Numbered from the stretch's first letter, positions 1 to 10,456 are shown. The stretch: 64,000 nucleotides of DNA from Synaphobranchus kaupii (GCA_029718625.1 CM056380.1:111358302-111422301), one strand, 5' to 3'. The notes: generated by a model from the sequence alone, not told the origin. Program-made: numbers and translations.

Positions 1-3000
1 CCCAACTCCAGCATGGCCTTTATTTCTGCCTGTACCAATTTTTTTTTGTGTTCCGGCAGTCTATATGGACGGGAACGTACCGTCACTCCCGGGGCGGTTT
101 CGATATGGTGGGTTACGAGATTAGTGCGTCCGGGTAGGGGAGAAAACACATCCGCAAACTGCTTCTGCAACAGGGCAAGGTCTGCCTGCTGGCTTGGCGA
201 GAGATGGCTATCTGAAAGGGGCGGGGTCTGATTAAGTGAATTTGGTACCTCCGGCCCCAGCTCATCTTTCTCCTGATCTACCGTCACCAGCGAGACAGCC
301 GCTACCTCTTTCCAAACTTTTAACAGGTTCAGATGGTAGATTTGTTTAGCTCCTTCCCTATCCGAACGCACTACCTCGTAGTCTACCTCCCCTATTCGCC
401 GTGTGACCACAAAGGGCCCTTGCCACTTGGCGAGCAATTTTGTGCTGGAGGTTGGAAGTAATACCAGTACTTTATCTCCCGGTGAAAATTGTCTGAGTTT
501 CGTCCCTTTATTATAGTGCGTTTGCTGCCGTTCCTGGGCCTTGAGCAAATTCTCCCGTGATACCCTCCCCAGTGTATGGAGTTTTGCTCGCAGGTCCATG
601 ACGTACTGTATTTCATTTTTACTGGAGCTTGGACCTTCCTCCCAGGTTTCTTTAACGAGGTCCAAGACTCCCCGGGGCTTTCGCCCGAATAATAGTTCAA
701 AGGGAGAAAATCCCGTGGAGGCCTGGGGAACCTCCCGCACTGCAAATAGTAAAGGGACTAGCCATTTATCCCAATTCCGACTATCCTCGTGCACAAACTT
801 CCGAATCATTGACTTCAAAGTCCTATTAAAGCGCTCAACGAGCCCATCCGTTTGGGGATGGTACACGCTGGTTTTAATTGACTGAATGCCCAATAATGCG
901 TACAGTTCGTTTAGTGTTCGTGACATAAAAGATGTGCCCTGGTCCGTCAGAATCTCTTTCGGGATTCCGACGCGGGAGATGATTTGAAACAATGCCTGCG
1001 CAACACTCTTAGCTGAGATATTTCGCATCGGAACTGCTTCGGGATACCGGGTCGCATAATCCACCAGAACTAATACGAATCGGTATCCCTGAGTGCTCCG
1101 TTCAAATGGCCCGATGAGGTCCATAGCCACTCTATCAAACGGGACCTCTATTAATGGAAGTGGCTGCAACGGCGCTTTTGGGATGGCCGGGGAATTCACT
1201 AATTGACACTCCGGGCAGGACGCACACCACCGACGTACGTCTGCCCAAATGCCCGGCCAATAAAATCGGGCCATTATACGGTTGAGTATTTTTTCATATC
1301 CTAAGTGTCCTGCCATGGGGTTATAATGAGCCGCTTGGAAAACCATTTCCCTGCGGCTTTTAGGGACCAACAACTGGGTATTTTCTTCCCCTGTCTGAGC
1401 GTCCCGACACACTCGATATAATCTATCTCTAATAATTGAGAAATACGGGTGAGAAAGAGCTGCCTCAGGTCGTACTTGTTGACCATCAATACGCATTACC
1501 TGATCGAATGCAAAGCGTAAGGTGTCATCCCGAGACTGTTCGAGTGGGAAATCCTCCGTGGGGTGAAACACCGAAACCAGGGGAGTCTCCCTTTGAGGCT
1601 CCCTCGGCTCCGTCCCCCCCTCGACCGCATCGGCTGACCCTGCGTCATCACCGTCAGCAGCACATACCTCACCTGTCCCTACCGGTCGGGATCGCACCTC
1701 CCACAGCTTCCCTGATACTTTATGAAACCCCGCCCAATCAATGCCCAAAATTAAGGGGTGCGACAGCCGGGAGCTAACCGCGGCTTTAACTATATGAAAT
1801 TTTCTGTTATGATAAATTTTGACCGCCACTACCGGATATTTGTGCACATCACCATGCACGCACCTAATCGACACCCATGGTGCCTCCACCAAAGCCTCGG
1901 GCCGAACCAGGCTTTGCCGAATCATGGACTGCATAGCCCCCGAATCCAACAACGCCCGGTGTTCACTCCCTTGCACCCTTACCGGGATACAGTACGCCCC
2001 CTCTGGATCGTGAGCGAGAGAGGGCGGCCCGACAACCCGGACCACCTGCCCCACTTCCATCATTGTACAGTCGCGGCGCAGGTGACCGAGCTGACCGCAC
2101 CGCCAACACCCCGGTCCAGACGCCTGCGGAGCCCTCTGTGGGTCGGACCTTCCCGCCACCAAGCCTGAGCCTGTAGAGGGAGGGACAGAAAAAGGAGAGT
2201 TAATTTGGGGTTCTCGGGAAAAAGGGGCAGGGCCCGTGCGAGGAGGGGGTCTCCTCCTGGGAGCCGGTTCTGGCGGCCCTTGCGGCGGGCTGCTCGGCAC
2301 AGTGGCCAGATGGTCTTCGGCCAGGACAACGGCCAGCTCCAGGCTGGTGGGTCGGTGGCAGCGTACCCAGCTAGCTGTCGCCTCTGGCAGCCCACCCATG
2401 AACGCCTCCAGTACGACCTGCTCCACTACCCCCACGGCGGACCGGATGTCCGGCTGCAGCCACCGCCGAGCCATGTCGGTGAGCCGCTGGGCGAATGCAA
2501 ACGGCCGATCCCCCTGGCCCAGGGATGCTTCCCGGAACCGACGCCGTTGGTCCTCGGGGCTATAGCCCAGCCGATCCAAAATGGCCCTCCGGACGTTTTC
2601 GTAGTCCGCCCGGGCCACAGCCGGCAATCCATGTGCCGCCTGCTGGGCTTCCCCCGTTAAAAGGGGCAGGAGGCGGACTACCCACTCCTCGGCAGGCCAC
2701 TGACACGCCTCCGCGGCCACCTCAAAACTGTCCAGGAAGGCCTGGGCGTCGTCATCCGCGGTCATCTTTGGCAGTTGTATCTTTATCTGGGCCCGTAAGA
2801 GCTGATCCCGGGATCCTGCCCCACCAACGGCGGCTAGCTGTCGCAGCGTTTCCGTCTGGAGGGTGGCCTGTACACGCAGAGCCTCCATCTGCTCTGCGTG
2901 TACTGCAGCTTGTCGCTCCTGCATAAGCGCCATTCCCTCCAGCATACGGGCGAGTGCCACGACCGGCTGCCCCGCTTCTGCCCGTTCCTGCTCAGGATCC

Positions 3001-3002
3001 AT
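1..3002 (-). CDS. gag-pol polyprotein of Gmr1-like retrotransposon (partial)
   Basis: The frame is open from the methionine at 3002 (protein start MDPEQERAE) to the window edge, about 1000 codons. It shows a gag with one CCHC zinc knuckle (CWRCGQLGHLRRDC, near residue 296), an aspartic protease motif (LLDSGA, near 348), an HHCC integrase with D-D-E core (near 557-720) and the start of the reverse transcriptase. The frame continues further upstream into the LTR, but the gag-like methionine is preferred because upstream codons lie in the LTR and primer site. No stops or frameshifts were seen. Full description is under the block B copy. Confidence 0.9.
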   Translation of the reverse strand, partial: MDPEQERAEAGQPVVALARMLEGMALMQERQAAVHAEQMEALRVQATLQTETLRQLAAVGGAGSRDQLLRAQIKIQLPKMTADDDAQAFLDSFEVAAEACQWPAEEWVVRLLPLLTGEAQQAAHGLPAVARADYENVRRAILDRLGYSPEDQRRRFREASLGQGDRPFAFAQRLTDMARRWLQPDIRSAVGVVEQVVLEAFMGGLPEATASWVRCHRPTSLELAVVLAEDHLATVPSSPPQGPPEPAPRRRPPPRTGPAPFSREPQINSPFSVPPSTGSGLVAGRSDPQRAPQASGPGCWRCGQLGHLRRDCTMMEVGQVVRVVGPPSLAHDPEGAYCIPVRVQGSEHRALLDSGAMQSMIRQSLVRPEALVEAPWVSIRCVHGDVHKYPVVAVKIYHNRKFHIVKAAVSSRLSHPLILGIDWAGFHKVSGKLWEVRSRPVGTGEVCAADGDDAGSADAVEGGTEPREPQRETPLVSVFHPTEDFPLEQSRDDTLRFAFDQVMRIDGQQVRPEAALSHPYFSIIRDRLYRVCRDAQTGEENTQLLVPKSRREMVFQAAHYNPMAGHLGYEKILNRIMARFYWPGIWADVRRWCASCPECQLVNSPAIPKAPLQPLPLIEVPFDRVAMDLIGPFERSTQGYRFVLVLVDYATRYPEAVPMRNISAKSVAQALFQIISRVGIPKEILTDQGTSFMSRTLNELYALLGIQSIKTSVYHPQTDGLVERFNRTLKSMIRKFVHEDSRNWDKWLVPLLFAVREVPQASTGFSPFELLFGRKPRGVLDLVKETWEEGPSSSKNEIQYVMDLRAKLHTLGRVSRENLLKAQERQQTHYNKGTKLRQFSPGDKVLVLLPTSSTKLLAKWQGPFVVTRRIGEVDYEVVRSDREGAKQIYHLNLLKVWKEVAAVSLVTVDQEKDELGPEVPNSLNQTPPLSDSHLSPSQQADLALLQKQFADVFSPLPGRTNLVTHHIETAPGVTVRSRPYRLPEHKKKLVQAEIKAMLEL

Positions 3003-3070
3003 TTTCCTTTTTTTTTTTTTTTTTTTGTGCCTGTTCTGCCTTTTTAATACTTCCCCGTACGGGCCACCAC

Positions 3071-3416
3071 TGTGGCAAGCTCGAGTGCCACCCTCGTGGA
3101 AGAACAGACAAGACACAGGTTGCTGGTTTGAAGGACACTTTATTTGTCCTGGTGTTTGCTTCTTAACTGGCAATGGTGCTCGCAGACCTTCTCTCTGCAG
3201 CTCTCCCGTCAATTGCCAGCCACAAGTGATCTTCCACCTCCCTCCTTTAAAGCCCAGGCTCACTGTCAATGTAATCAGGCAACAATCAAACAATCATTCA
3301 ATTACTAATTATCTAGTTGTCCTGATTAACTCCTGACAGCTGTGGTTCCAGGTCCGAGAGCTGCTCCGCCCACTCTCTCTCTGCAAGCAGAGGCTAACCA
3401 CGCCCACCCTGCCACA
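3071..3416 (-). repeat. 5' LTR of Gmr1-like element (block A)
   Basis: 346 bp, starting TGTGGCAAG and ending CTGCCACA as written on the plus strand, so it has inverted TGTGGCA ends. It is the same as the two LTRs at 44870-45215 and 49525-49870. Confidence 0.93.
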
Positions 3417-3841
3417 ATTATATTTTAATAATTACGAGTAAACCAATTGTAACTGTTACGCTTACTGTTTGGGATCATAGATATATTCAATGTGTCGTTC
3501 AGCTCCTGTGTGTATGTTCTAATGCTTCCATTGGAATATTGACATTTGGACGACAGGTCGGATATATCCGTGATAACAACATAGCCCCGTTTACGAACGG
3601 AGAATTATAAGAATCGTACTGATCCGTTTCAGGCCTGTCTTAAGCGGGATATGGAGCAGCGCATTCATATCTGACTCGTGGCGACGGACTCAGTATCTTC
3701 TTAAATATACTTGTAATATATTCATGACCGGAGGATAAATCACTAAACTCTTTTTATTTACATCACAACAGCAGAGGACAAACATATTTACTCCTTCCCC
3801 TCCAGCTATTCCCTCATTGGTCTAGCTGTGCGGGTTCTACA
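3417..3841 (+). repeat. 3' part of the 5' LTR of element X
   Basis: Matches 8792-9216, the end of the 3' LTR, with three substitutions noticed by eye in 425 bp. It ends in GGTTCTACA. The first five bases, ATTAT, are the right-hand target duplication of the Gmr1-like insertion. Confidence 0.9.
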
Positions 3842-3843
3842 AA

Positions 3844-3861
3844 TGGTGACCTCGACGTGAT
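3844..3861 (+). promoter_or_regulatory. Primer-binding site of element X, tRNA-Trp type
   Basis: Two bases after the LTR end comes TGGTGACCTCGACGTGAT. This is the reverse complement of the 3' end of eukaryotic tRNA-Trp plus CCA with one mismatch, as I recall the tRNA sequence. Confidence 0.8.
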
Positions 3862-3960
3862 TCCTGTTGTTGTTTTTGAAGTTTCAGTGAAGGATCCGAA
3901 CGACGTGATTCCAGTTGCTGTTTCTGAAGTTTCAGTGACAGGTCCAACCGACGTGATTCC
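3853..3960 (+). repeat. 48-bp tandem repeat that re-copies the primer-site core
   Basis: CGACGTGATTCC occurs at 3853, 3901 and 3949, exactly 48 bp apart. The intervening TGTT...GAAGTTTCAGTGA segments are also alike. The first copy overlaps the primer-binding site, so the repeat duplicates its 3' half. Confidence 0.85.
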
Positions 3961-5341
3961 TTCGGCAGAAGGATGTCTGCGTTTTCCTTTACCTCCTAAT
4001 TTCTCCTGCAACGTTGTCTACAAAATTCCTTACAGTTTGGCGTAATTGACAGCATACTCCGAACAAGGGATTTTCTGGTCAGTGTAACTCCTGGTTCTTG
4101 ATCCTTGGTGTGGTGAGTAACACAATTATTTTACGTAGTAGCATATACTAGGGAGAGTATTTGTTGTTTCACCATGTAGACACTGTTTAGGGGATCGACA
4201 TATCCCGGACAGGCCCTGGGACCGTAGAAACCGGGCGCATTCCAGACTACTACCCTTCAGGGGATTAATAAACAATGGAAGGCAGGGAAAGATAGGAGAA
4301 CTGCAACTGAAAACTGAAGTTTTTCTAAATCTGTGTAATTGTGAGGTAACAGTCCTCACTGTTCTATTTATATATATCTATGTATATGTATGTGTGTATA
4401 TATGTGTGTAGATATATATATCTATATATATAATGTTGACACTGTCATTCTGGAATGCAGAAGTTTTATATATTATAAGGTCATTATGACTGCAATAATT
4501 ATAGAACCCTAGAATGAGTAAATGGAAGATGAGTGCTTCAGGGCTCAACTTAAAAGTTTGAGGATGTATTAAATACAGTAAAAGGTTTGAGATGCTGTTG
4601 ACATAGATTGTTGTTGTTGACATAGGTTTGAGATATTGCATAGAAGGCATGTTGATGCAAGGTACTGTTCTGTTGTTCCACCATACTGTGGGGGACGCAG
4701 AGGATCTTGTTCAGACACAGAGCGTAAATCTAAATCATGTGACAATAGCACAGTAGGCACTGCTCTACAATCCAGCAGGCCATGCTTTCAGAGGAAAGCA
4801 TATCTTTAAGAACTGCATAACATCTTTGCAGAAGTTAACAAATAGCACATAGGCTATTTTTATGTAGAAGAAAGTCTTTCTTCTGTAGTTACTTTTTGTG
4901 CCATATTGATGTTTTCCTTTTACTTTTAATTTGTGTCTAGAGATACATCTGTAATACCAGAAAGTTAAAGTGCATAGTATAGATAAAGAACTCTTAATCC
5001 ATATAAATTGCCTGGGCATGTCATTTAGGAAATGTTGGAATTCACCAATATACCTGTTTGTGTGCCAATTAAATTAACTGAGGTATGATTTTTAAATCGC
5101 ATGGATGTATTTCTGTGTAAATTTCCTCTAGCCCAAAATCCTGTGCTAGAATGTCTGTCTGACATCAATAAACCAGTCAATGCCATAAAATGAACCAAAA
5201 GCCAGCTGAGCTTTCACTTGCCTTAATTAGGGCCAGCATAATCTGTTCCTGCAGGGCAAAGTGTTTGGGACTGCTAAGGAAGTCTTTCTAGGCAGGAGTC
5301 CTAAATGGTTTTATAGTTTGGAGAGAATAGTTCCTCCTCAA

Positions 5342-5377
<36 letters not shown>

Positions 5378-7246
5378 ATCGAAGAAGAAGTAATTTCTTC
5401 ATTAAATTTATTCCATATTTACCCATTTCATTTAAAAGCTGAAATAGGGTCATTTTCTAGCACAGACTGGATTATTGATTTCTTTTGTCCATTTGTCTAC
5501 TTTCTTCCTCTTTATGTTTTCTCTACCCTTCTTTCTCCTCTATCTGTCTTGTGGAATATTTTTGTTTCTTTAAAAAACAGTAAAACTACATTCTCCAGAA
5601 TGTATGATTTTTGTTTCTCAATCATTAATAACTGACTATAATCTTTTACCCAGTACAAGACCTGAACTATGCAGACAATAACCCTGCATAGGTTTCTCTC
5701 CCTTTTCAGAGCCAGGAATATGCTGAGTTCTGCGTAAGATGGGTGGAAGTACTTGGAGGGGCCATAAAACATGCGCACCTCATTTAGGAAACTTTAAACC
5801 TAAACAAGCCCCCTGGTGTAGCACCAGAGCATAGTTTACAACACATTTATTAATGTAAAAGGATCCACCCATCCAAACCTTAGACTCGCTTAGCACAATG
5901 ATGACAGCCACATAGAATTACACATAAATCTGCATTCAACACCACTATATCAACACACATCCCAAAACCCACATAACTACAGCACATATAGGACACAATG
6001 TAAAGTTAAACATATGTGTTTCTTGGTGCAAAAACATGAGTTTTTCTATAGTTCAATGTTTTTAACAACATGAAATAATAGCATTAATAATGAATGATTG
6101 TGCTCATTTAAACTGTTTTCTGTTTCTGAAAAATCAAACTATTACCACCTCATGATTTCAAGCATCAAGAGGGGGGTAATAGAGGACAATAGAATATAAT
6201 ATAACTATAGTATGTTATATGTGCAATGTGTGTGATGAATTAAAAACCAACTTCCCTGTCTCTGTCAGGTCTGGGTAGCCATTCCATAATTCTACCTCTT
6301 TTAAAACTTTTATGTCATAAACTATGTTTAGTGTGTTTTTTAGCAGTTTTACTTTTATACTATTATTTTTGATCATAATCTTTTTATTACATAACTTTTA
6401 TAAATGGCCCAGGTACGGTTTAACATTTCAAACACCTGTCAGCATATGTGATGCATTGTGGGAAAATTAATCAAATTCCTGCATGGCTACAGTCACAGTT
6501 CGATGATTTAACTTCTGATTCAATATAGGTAGCAAATCAGGTGGCCACTGATTTCTAACATCCCACTAAAAACAATATAAATATCATTAAGGAAATTTGG
6601 TCTGAAGCGCAGGCGTTTCTCTCCACTAGACATCCATTATTCCATCAAACCCATACCATCGAGTGTGGCCTAGCCTGCAGAACATATGCTCCAGAATGAT
6701 GTACTGATGCCAAATAGAAAATAAATAAATAAATAATTATAATTATAATAATTAATACTTTAACAATCTGCTGCACAAGATGGGTTAGAGTTTGTCTTCT
6801 TTTCTTTTAATATACCCAAATCGTGTTTATCCAAATTCATAATGTATATTACCATGAGAGGTACAAAAATTTAATTTCCAACATAATGCAGTTGTTATGA
6901 AACTCCCAACTACATCATTTATATCTATAATGTTTTGCAACTTTTTCCCTACCATCACACCAAGCTTGTTAAGTGTCAGCCTCTGCGGATGGGGGAAGGA
7001 AGAACGCGGGCTCTGACTGAGCTAAAGGACTTGGTGCAACAGGTGACCTGTGGCGTGAAGTTCCCTTCTTCACACCATCCAACATCTGATCCACCCCCTA
7101 CAACACACGCCTCATCCCACACAACACTTGGTCTCAGCCTCTCCAGTTCTCCCCACAGGCAGCCCTACGACTCTGGGGATCCGAAGGAAACCAGTTGGGG
7201 AATTGTCCATGACCCCTCGGGAGGACGTTCTGAAGTGTCCCCCACT

Positions 7247-7263
7247 GGGCCAGAGGGGGGAGC
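7247..7263 (+). promoter_or_regulatory. Polypurine tract of element X
   Basis: GGGCCAGAGGGGGGAGC lies directly before the TGTAAGACG start of the 3' LTR, where plus-strand DNA priming is expected. Confidence 0.75.
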
Positions 7264-9216
7264 TGTAAGACGAGAGTCAATGTGGGAAAGGCTGCCATGT
7301 GTGAAGAAACTTCAAAGGACCAGAGGGCCTTATATTGAAACAATATAACTCTGACTTCCTTTGGGTTTTCATCCCATCTGTTCTCAAGGATGTTCTCACC
7401 TGGAAGTGACTGTGATAAGAGGAAGTTGGACTGTTTGGTCATGGGTGTGTTTGTGTGTTCTAGGGGCACTTATGGCAGAAGAGGCCATTAAGCCCCTGGC
7501 CAAAACAGTACATCTGGGATCTGTCCCGTCTCTCAGGCTGACACCTCAGTTCATTGCACCCCCCTTCTCTCCTGGATTAAGACTCAGTTTAAATGGTCAA
7601 CAGACCCGGTACAACTTACAAACATTGCACATGTGATTCTTATATTGTTACATTATGTCTTATGTAGTAGTAACAGGAATTGCATGTAAAATGGTTCATC
7701 AGAAGGGAATTTTCATGACAACTGCAACATAATAATATTTAATCTGTTAATAATAATCACAATGGTAAGCTGTTTGGTATGGATGGAATCCAGTAAAATC
7801 AAGGAATCAAATGAGATACATTTCATACCAAATGGAGTTTAGTAAAACATAGTTCCAATAACTCTGTAAAACTGTAACACTGGAATGTCCTCTCTGGTAA
7901 TCAACTCCTTTTCCCTTCACCCTACTCAGCAACGGTGGGGGTTTAGATTCCCGATTCGACCACACCTCCAGGTTAATTTATGACACTGCCGCCTGGTTCA
8001 AACGCGGGATTTGGCTTAAAAGAAACGGAGACAAACCGATCTGGGAGCATCGTATCCGATCTCCCACACCGTGCAGATTGTGTATTATGGGTAGGAAGAT
8101 CGCATCCGATCTCCCACACCGTGCAGACTCCGTGTATACTCTGTGTTTGTGTTTGGAGAATCGTAACTGATCTCCCACACAGTGCAGATTATGTATGTAT
8201 GTGTGTGTAGTTAAAGCAGGCCGGGTAAGATATTTACTCTGTGTTTTCTATTCTTAATTTGTATGTTTTGTAATTAACCTAATTTTAAGATAATGGCCTA
8301 CCTGCCTGTGAATAAATTCTTATTATTTTAACTTACGTGGTCTCCATGACTCTATTCCATTTTCTACCCTTTCAGCCTAAATTACGACTGAATACTCTGG
8401 GAAAATTCTGACCAATGACCAACTGATCAGTGGTGGGGTACAGAAAGTGGAGATTATAAGTTGGTAGGCGGCTAAGGTCGGTCATTAACAGGTTTAGTGA
8501 ATGTACGGCTCTGGGAATTTGACGTAGAGAGCCCATGGACGTTTTACGTCGGTTCTTGTCAAATTCGCCTTAAGGAGCCCTTTTAGTGCACGCTAACCTG
8601 GGCTCGCAACTATCGATGTAAAATATAATACATGTATTGTGTTAGCCAGACCCCAACCTCTGAGTTTCTCCACCGAACCGAGATTCGGCAATAGTGTTAA
8701 TCCCGGGAGCATATATTGAGTAATGGTGGCATACAAGGAAGAGTCGAGTGTACTCACTCTGAGCTTCACGCATGATTAAAGTAAATTCTAAATTATATTT
8801 TAATAATTACGAGTAAACCAATTGTAACTGTTACGCTTACTGTTTGGGATCATAGATATATTCAATGTGTCGTTCAGCTCCTGTGTGTATGTTCTAATGC
8901 TTCCATTGGAATATTGACATTTGGACGACAGGTCGGATATATCTGTGATAACAACATAGCCCCGTTTACGAACGGGGAATTATAAGAATCGTACTGATCC
9001 ATTTCAGGCCTGTCTTAAGCGGGATATGGAGCAGCGCATTCATATCTGACTCGTGGCGACGGACTCAGTATCTTCTTAAATATACTTGTAATATATTCAT
9101 GACCGGAGGATAAATCACTAAACTCTTTTTATTTACATCACAACAGCAGAGGACAAACATATTTACTCCTTCCCCTCCAGCTATTCCCTCATTGGTCTAG
9201 CTGTGCGGGTTCTACA
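7264..9216 (+). repeat. 3' LTR of element X (complete, 1953 bp)
   Basis: Runs from TGTAAGACGAG to GGTTCTACA. The same sequence, split by the Gmr1-like insertion, is the 5' LTR in block B (43337-44869 plus 49871-50295), with about ten differences by eye over the full length. It holds a polyadenylation-like GAATAAATTC near 8308 and a three-copy repeat at 8051-8188. Confidence 0.88.
8051..8188 (+). repeat. Three-copy direct repeat in the LTR of element X
   Basis: Units CGTATCCGATCTCCCACACC, CGCATCCGATCTCCCACACC and a diverged third copy, each followed by GTGCAGA, start at about 8051, 8101 and 8162 (spacing 50 and 61 bp). They lie upstream of the polyadenylation-like motif, where LTR enhancers are usually found. 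An enhancer role is inference. Confidence 0.75.
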
Positions 9217-9625
9217 TATTGAGTTAAGTAATTAAATAATGTATTCTTTGTGAACACTGAGTAGGTCATGGTTCACTCCCTCTGTGTCTCTCTTTCACAA
9301 ACTGCTGAGAACAGGCAGATGTTTTCGTTACTTGTTTTGAAGGTTATTGATAGTTATAGAAAGACAAAACACCAAGAATTGGATACCCTTGTCTCAGTAT
9401 GTTTAGAAACCGCCCCTTGTGGCAAATCAGTAAAGCAACGATATTGTGTATAAATCTCCTCTGTATGCTGTTTTTAGGTCAGAGAGATTCTGGTGAGACT
9501 CTCTCTCATTCTAAGTTTATCTCCAATAAACTGAAATTCTTTTTCTTATTCTATTACATCGGTTTGTTGTGGTTCTGTTTGGACAGACTTGCTCACTGTG
9601 GGTTGAAAGGGAAAAATCCACGACA
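9217..9625 (+). repeat. 5' LTR of ERV, right-hand 409 bp
   Basis: Looks the same base for base by eye as 20353-20761 of the 3' LTR, ending in CCACGACA. It contains CAATAAACTG near 9522 as a likely polyadenylation signal. It is truncated on the left by the insertion of element X within ATTATATAT. Confidence 0.92.
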
Positions 9626-9628
9626 ATA

Positions 9629-9647
9629 TGGCGTAGTCGGCAGGATT
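9629..9647 (+). promoter_or_regulatory. ERV primer-binding site, tRNA-Ser type
   Basis: TGGCGTAGTCGGCAGGATT begins three bases after the LTR. It is complementary to the 3' end of vertebrate tRNA-Ser (…CCTGCCGACTACG plus CCA), perfect over 19 bases as I recall that tRNA. Confidence 0.85.
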
Positions 9648-9862
9648 GCTAACTTGATTTTCTCCTACGCAGATTTCTCTCAAGTCGGAACGGCTTAGAC
9701 AGTGCACTGCCGGGAGTTCAAACCCCGAGACCGCAACCCACCTTCTCACAGAGAGGTAACTGTAACCAGTAGCCTAGAGGAAGGACGGCGGCGACCAGAC
9801 CGAGGAGAGTAAGACGTCTGTCTGGGGTGATCAATACGCAATCCATAGAAAGAGAATCACAG

Positions 9863-9868
9863 GTGAGC
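9863..9868 (+). promoter_or_regulatory. Candidate splice donor in ERV leader
   Basis: ATCACAG followed by GTGAGC is a strong donor-like match downstream of the primer site, where subgenomic env messages normally splice. A weaker one (GAGAG/GTAACT) lies at 9755. Prediction only. Confidence 0.45.
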
Positions 9869-10063
9869 CACCACAGCAAAACGTAACTTGAGGCTGTATC
9901 GCGCTCAAATTCTAAAAAGTTTGATTAGTGACCGACGGGTCCGTCACTCTGTGGAGTGATTCAAACTGTGGAGGCTGTATGCTACTCCCACCCATGGACT
10001 AATATTTCTCTTTTTCTTTCACCTTTTTCTTTCTCTTGTAATGAGCTCTGAAACATTTTTGTA

Positions 10064-10348
10064 ATGTGGTATCACGTATTGTCAGTAGAGGCAAATGATA
10101 TACACGGACTAGTACAGGAGAGGCATTTTTGCAGAGGAGATGATTATGGTCATTTATACCTGTACGAGACACTTAATGAGGTTGACGAATTTGGAAGTGG
10201 TTCTCTGGTTTCTGTTGTAGCTATACCTAGAGGTGAGTGGTTAAAAGAGAAGGAAACGGCATTAATAGAAGTTAGGCTAAACGTTCACCCTGAAAGTGAG
10301 GGCAATTATCCAGAGGATAGTGCAGAGTCTGAAACTGATTCTGACTAA
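10064..10348 (+). CDS. Small open frame in ERV leader, function unknown
   Basis: 94 codons from an ATG, between the primer site and gag. The predicted protein begins MWYHVLSVEAND and ends in an acidic tail rich in E, D and S (PEDSAESETDSD). No signal peptide, membrane segment, zinc motif or retroviral domain is visible. It is one of the few uninterrupted frames in this broken provirus and is intact in both blocks. It could be a leader or accessory protein or the remains of a gag leader. It could also be open by chance, since 94 codons is short. I do not recognise it. Confidence 0.45.
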   Translation: MWYHVLSVEANDIHGLVQERHFCRGDDYGHLYLYETLNEVDEFGSGSLVSVVAIPRGEWLKEKETALIEVRLNVHPESEGNYPEDSAESETDSD

Positions 10349-10369
10349 AATAGGCCTAATTAAAAGGGA

Positions 10370-10371
<2 letters not shown>

Positions 10372-10401
<30 letters not shown>

Positions 10402-10417
10402 AAAAAAAAAAAAAAAA
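10372..10417 (+). repeat. 25-T run facing a 17-A run (possible hairpin)
   Basis: A run of 25 T (10372-10396), then ATTT, then 17 A (10401-10417), so the RNA could fold into a long A-U stem just upstream of gag. Run lengths are prone to sequencing error. Confidence 0.7.
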
Positions 10418-10456
10418 TTCAAAGTCATAGTTTGGTTGTGGGACAAACGCACAAAA

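Larger units (their letters stand above)
1..3416 (-). mobile_element. Gmr1-like Ty3/gypsy retrotransposon, truncated by window edge
   Basis: This is the 5' two thirds of the element seen complete at 44870-49870: 5' LTR (3071-3416), primer site, gag, protease, integrase and the first part of reverse transcriptase, read on the minus strand. The window edge cuts it in the reverse transcriptase. It ends at 3416 against ATTAT of the surrounding element X, the same insertion point as in block B. Confidence 0.93.
3842..7263 (+). other. Internal region of element X, no recognisable genes
   Basis: AT-rich DNA with only short frames, none with retroviral or gypsy motifs. It contains an (AAAT)n run at 5342-5379, a TATA-rich stretch at 4369-4433 and a GC-richer end (about 6960-7263) leading into the purine tract. 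A 137-codon frame at 6935-7348 runs into the 3' LTR and has no motif I recognise, so I do not call it a gene. Confidence 0.7.
3417..9216 (+). mobile_element. Element X: non-autonomous LTR retrotransposon (LARD-like), rest of block A copy
   Basis: The remainder of a 5' LTR (3417-3841), a tRNA-Trp-type primer site, 3.4 kb of internal DNA without recognisable protein genes, a purine tract (7247-7263) and a complete 1953-bp 3' LTR (7264-9216). The first 1.5 kb of the 5' LTR lies left of the Gmr1-like insertion and is out of the window here, but is visible in block B (43337-44869). Long LTRs with correct priming sites and no gag-pol fit a large retrotransposon derivative mobilised in trans. It sits inside the 5' LTR of the ERV. 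Confidence 0.82.

Noticed and set aside
1758..2926. Proline- and arginine-rich plus-strand frames over the Gmr1-like gag (also in block B)
   Set aside because: They are shadows of the GC-rich gag coding strand.
6935..7348. 137-codon frame at the end of element X as an env or accessory gene
   Set aside because: It runs over the purine tract into the LTR and shows no signal, membrane or retroviral motif.
8051..8188. CRISPR-like spaced repeats
   Set aside because: Only three diverged units with unequal spacing inside an LTR of a vertebrate retroelement.
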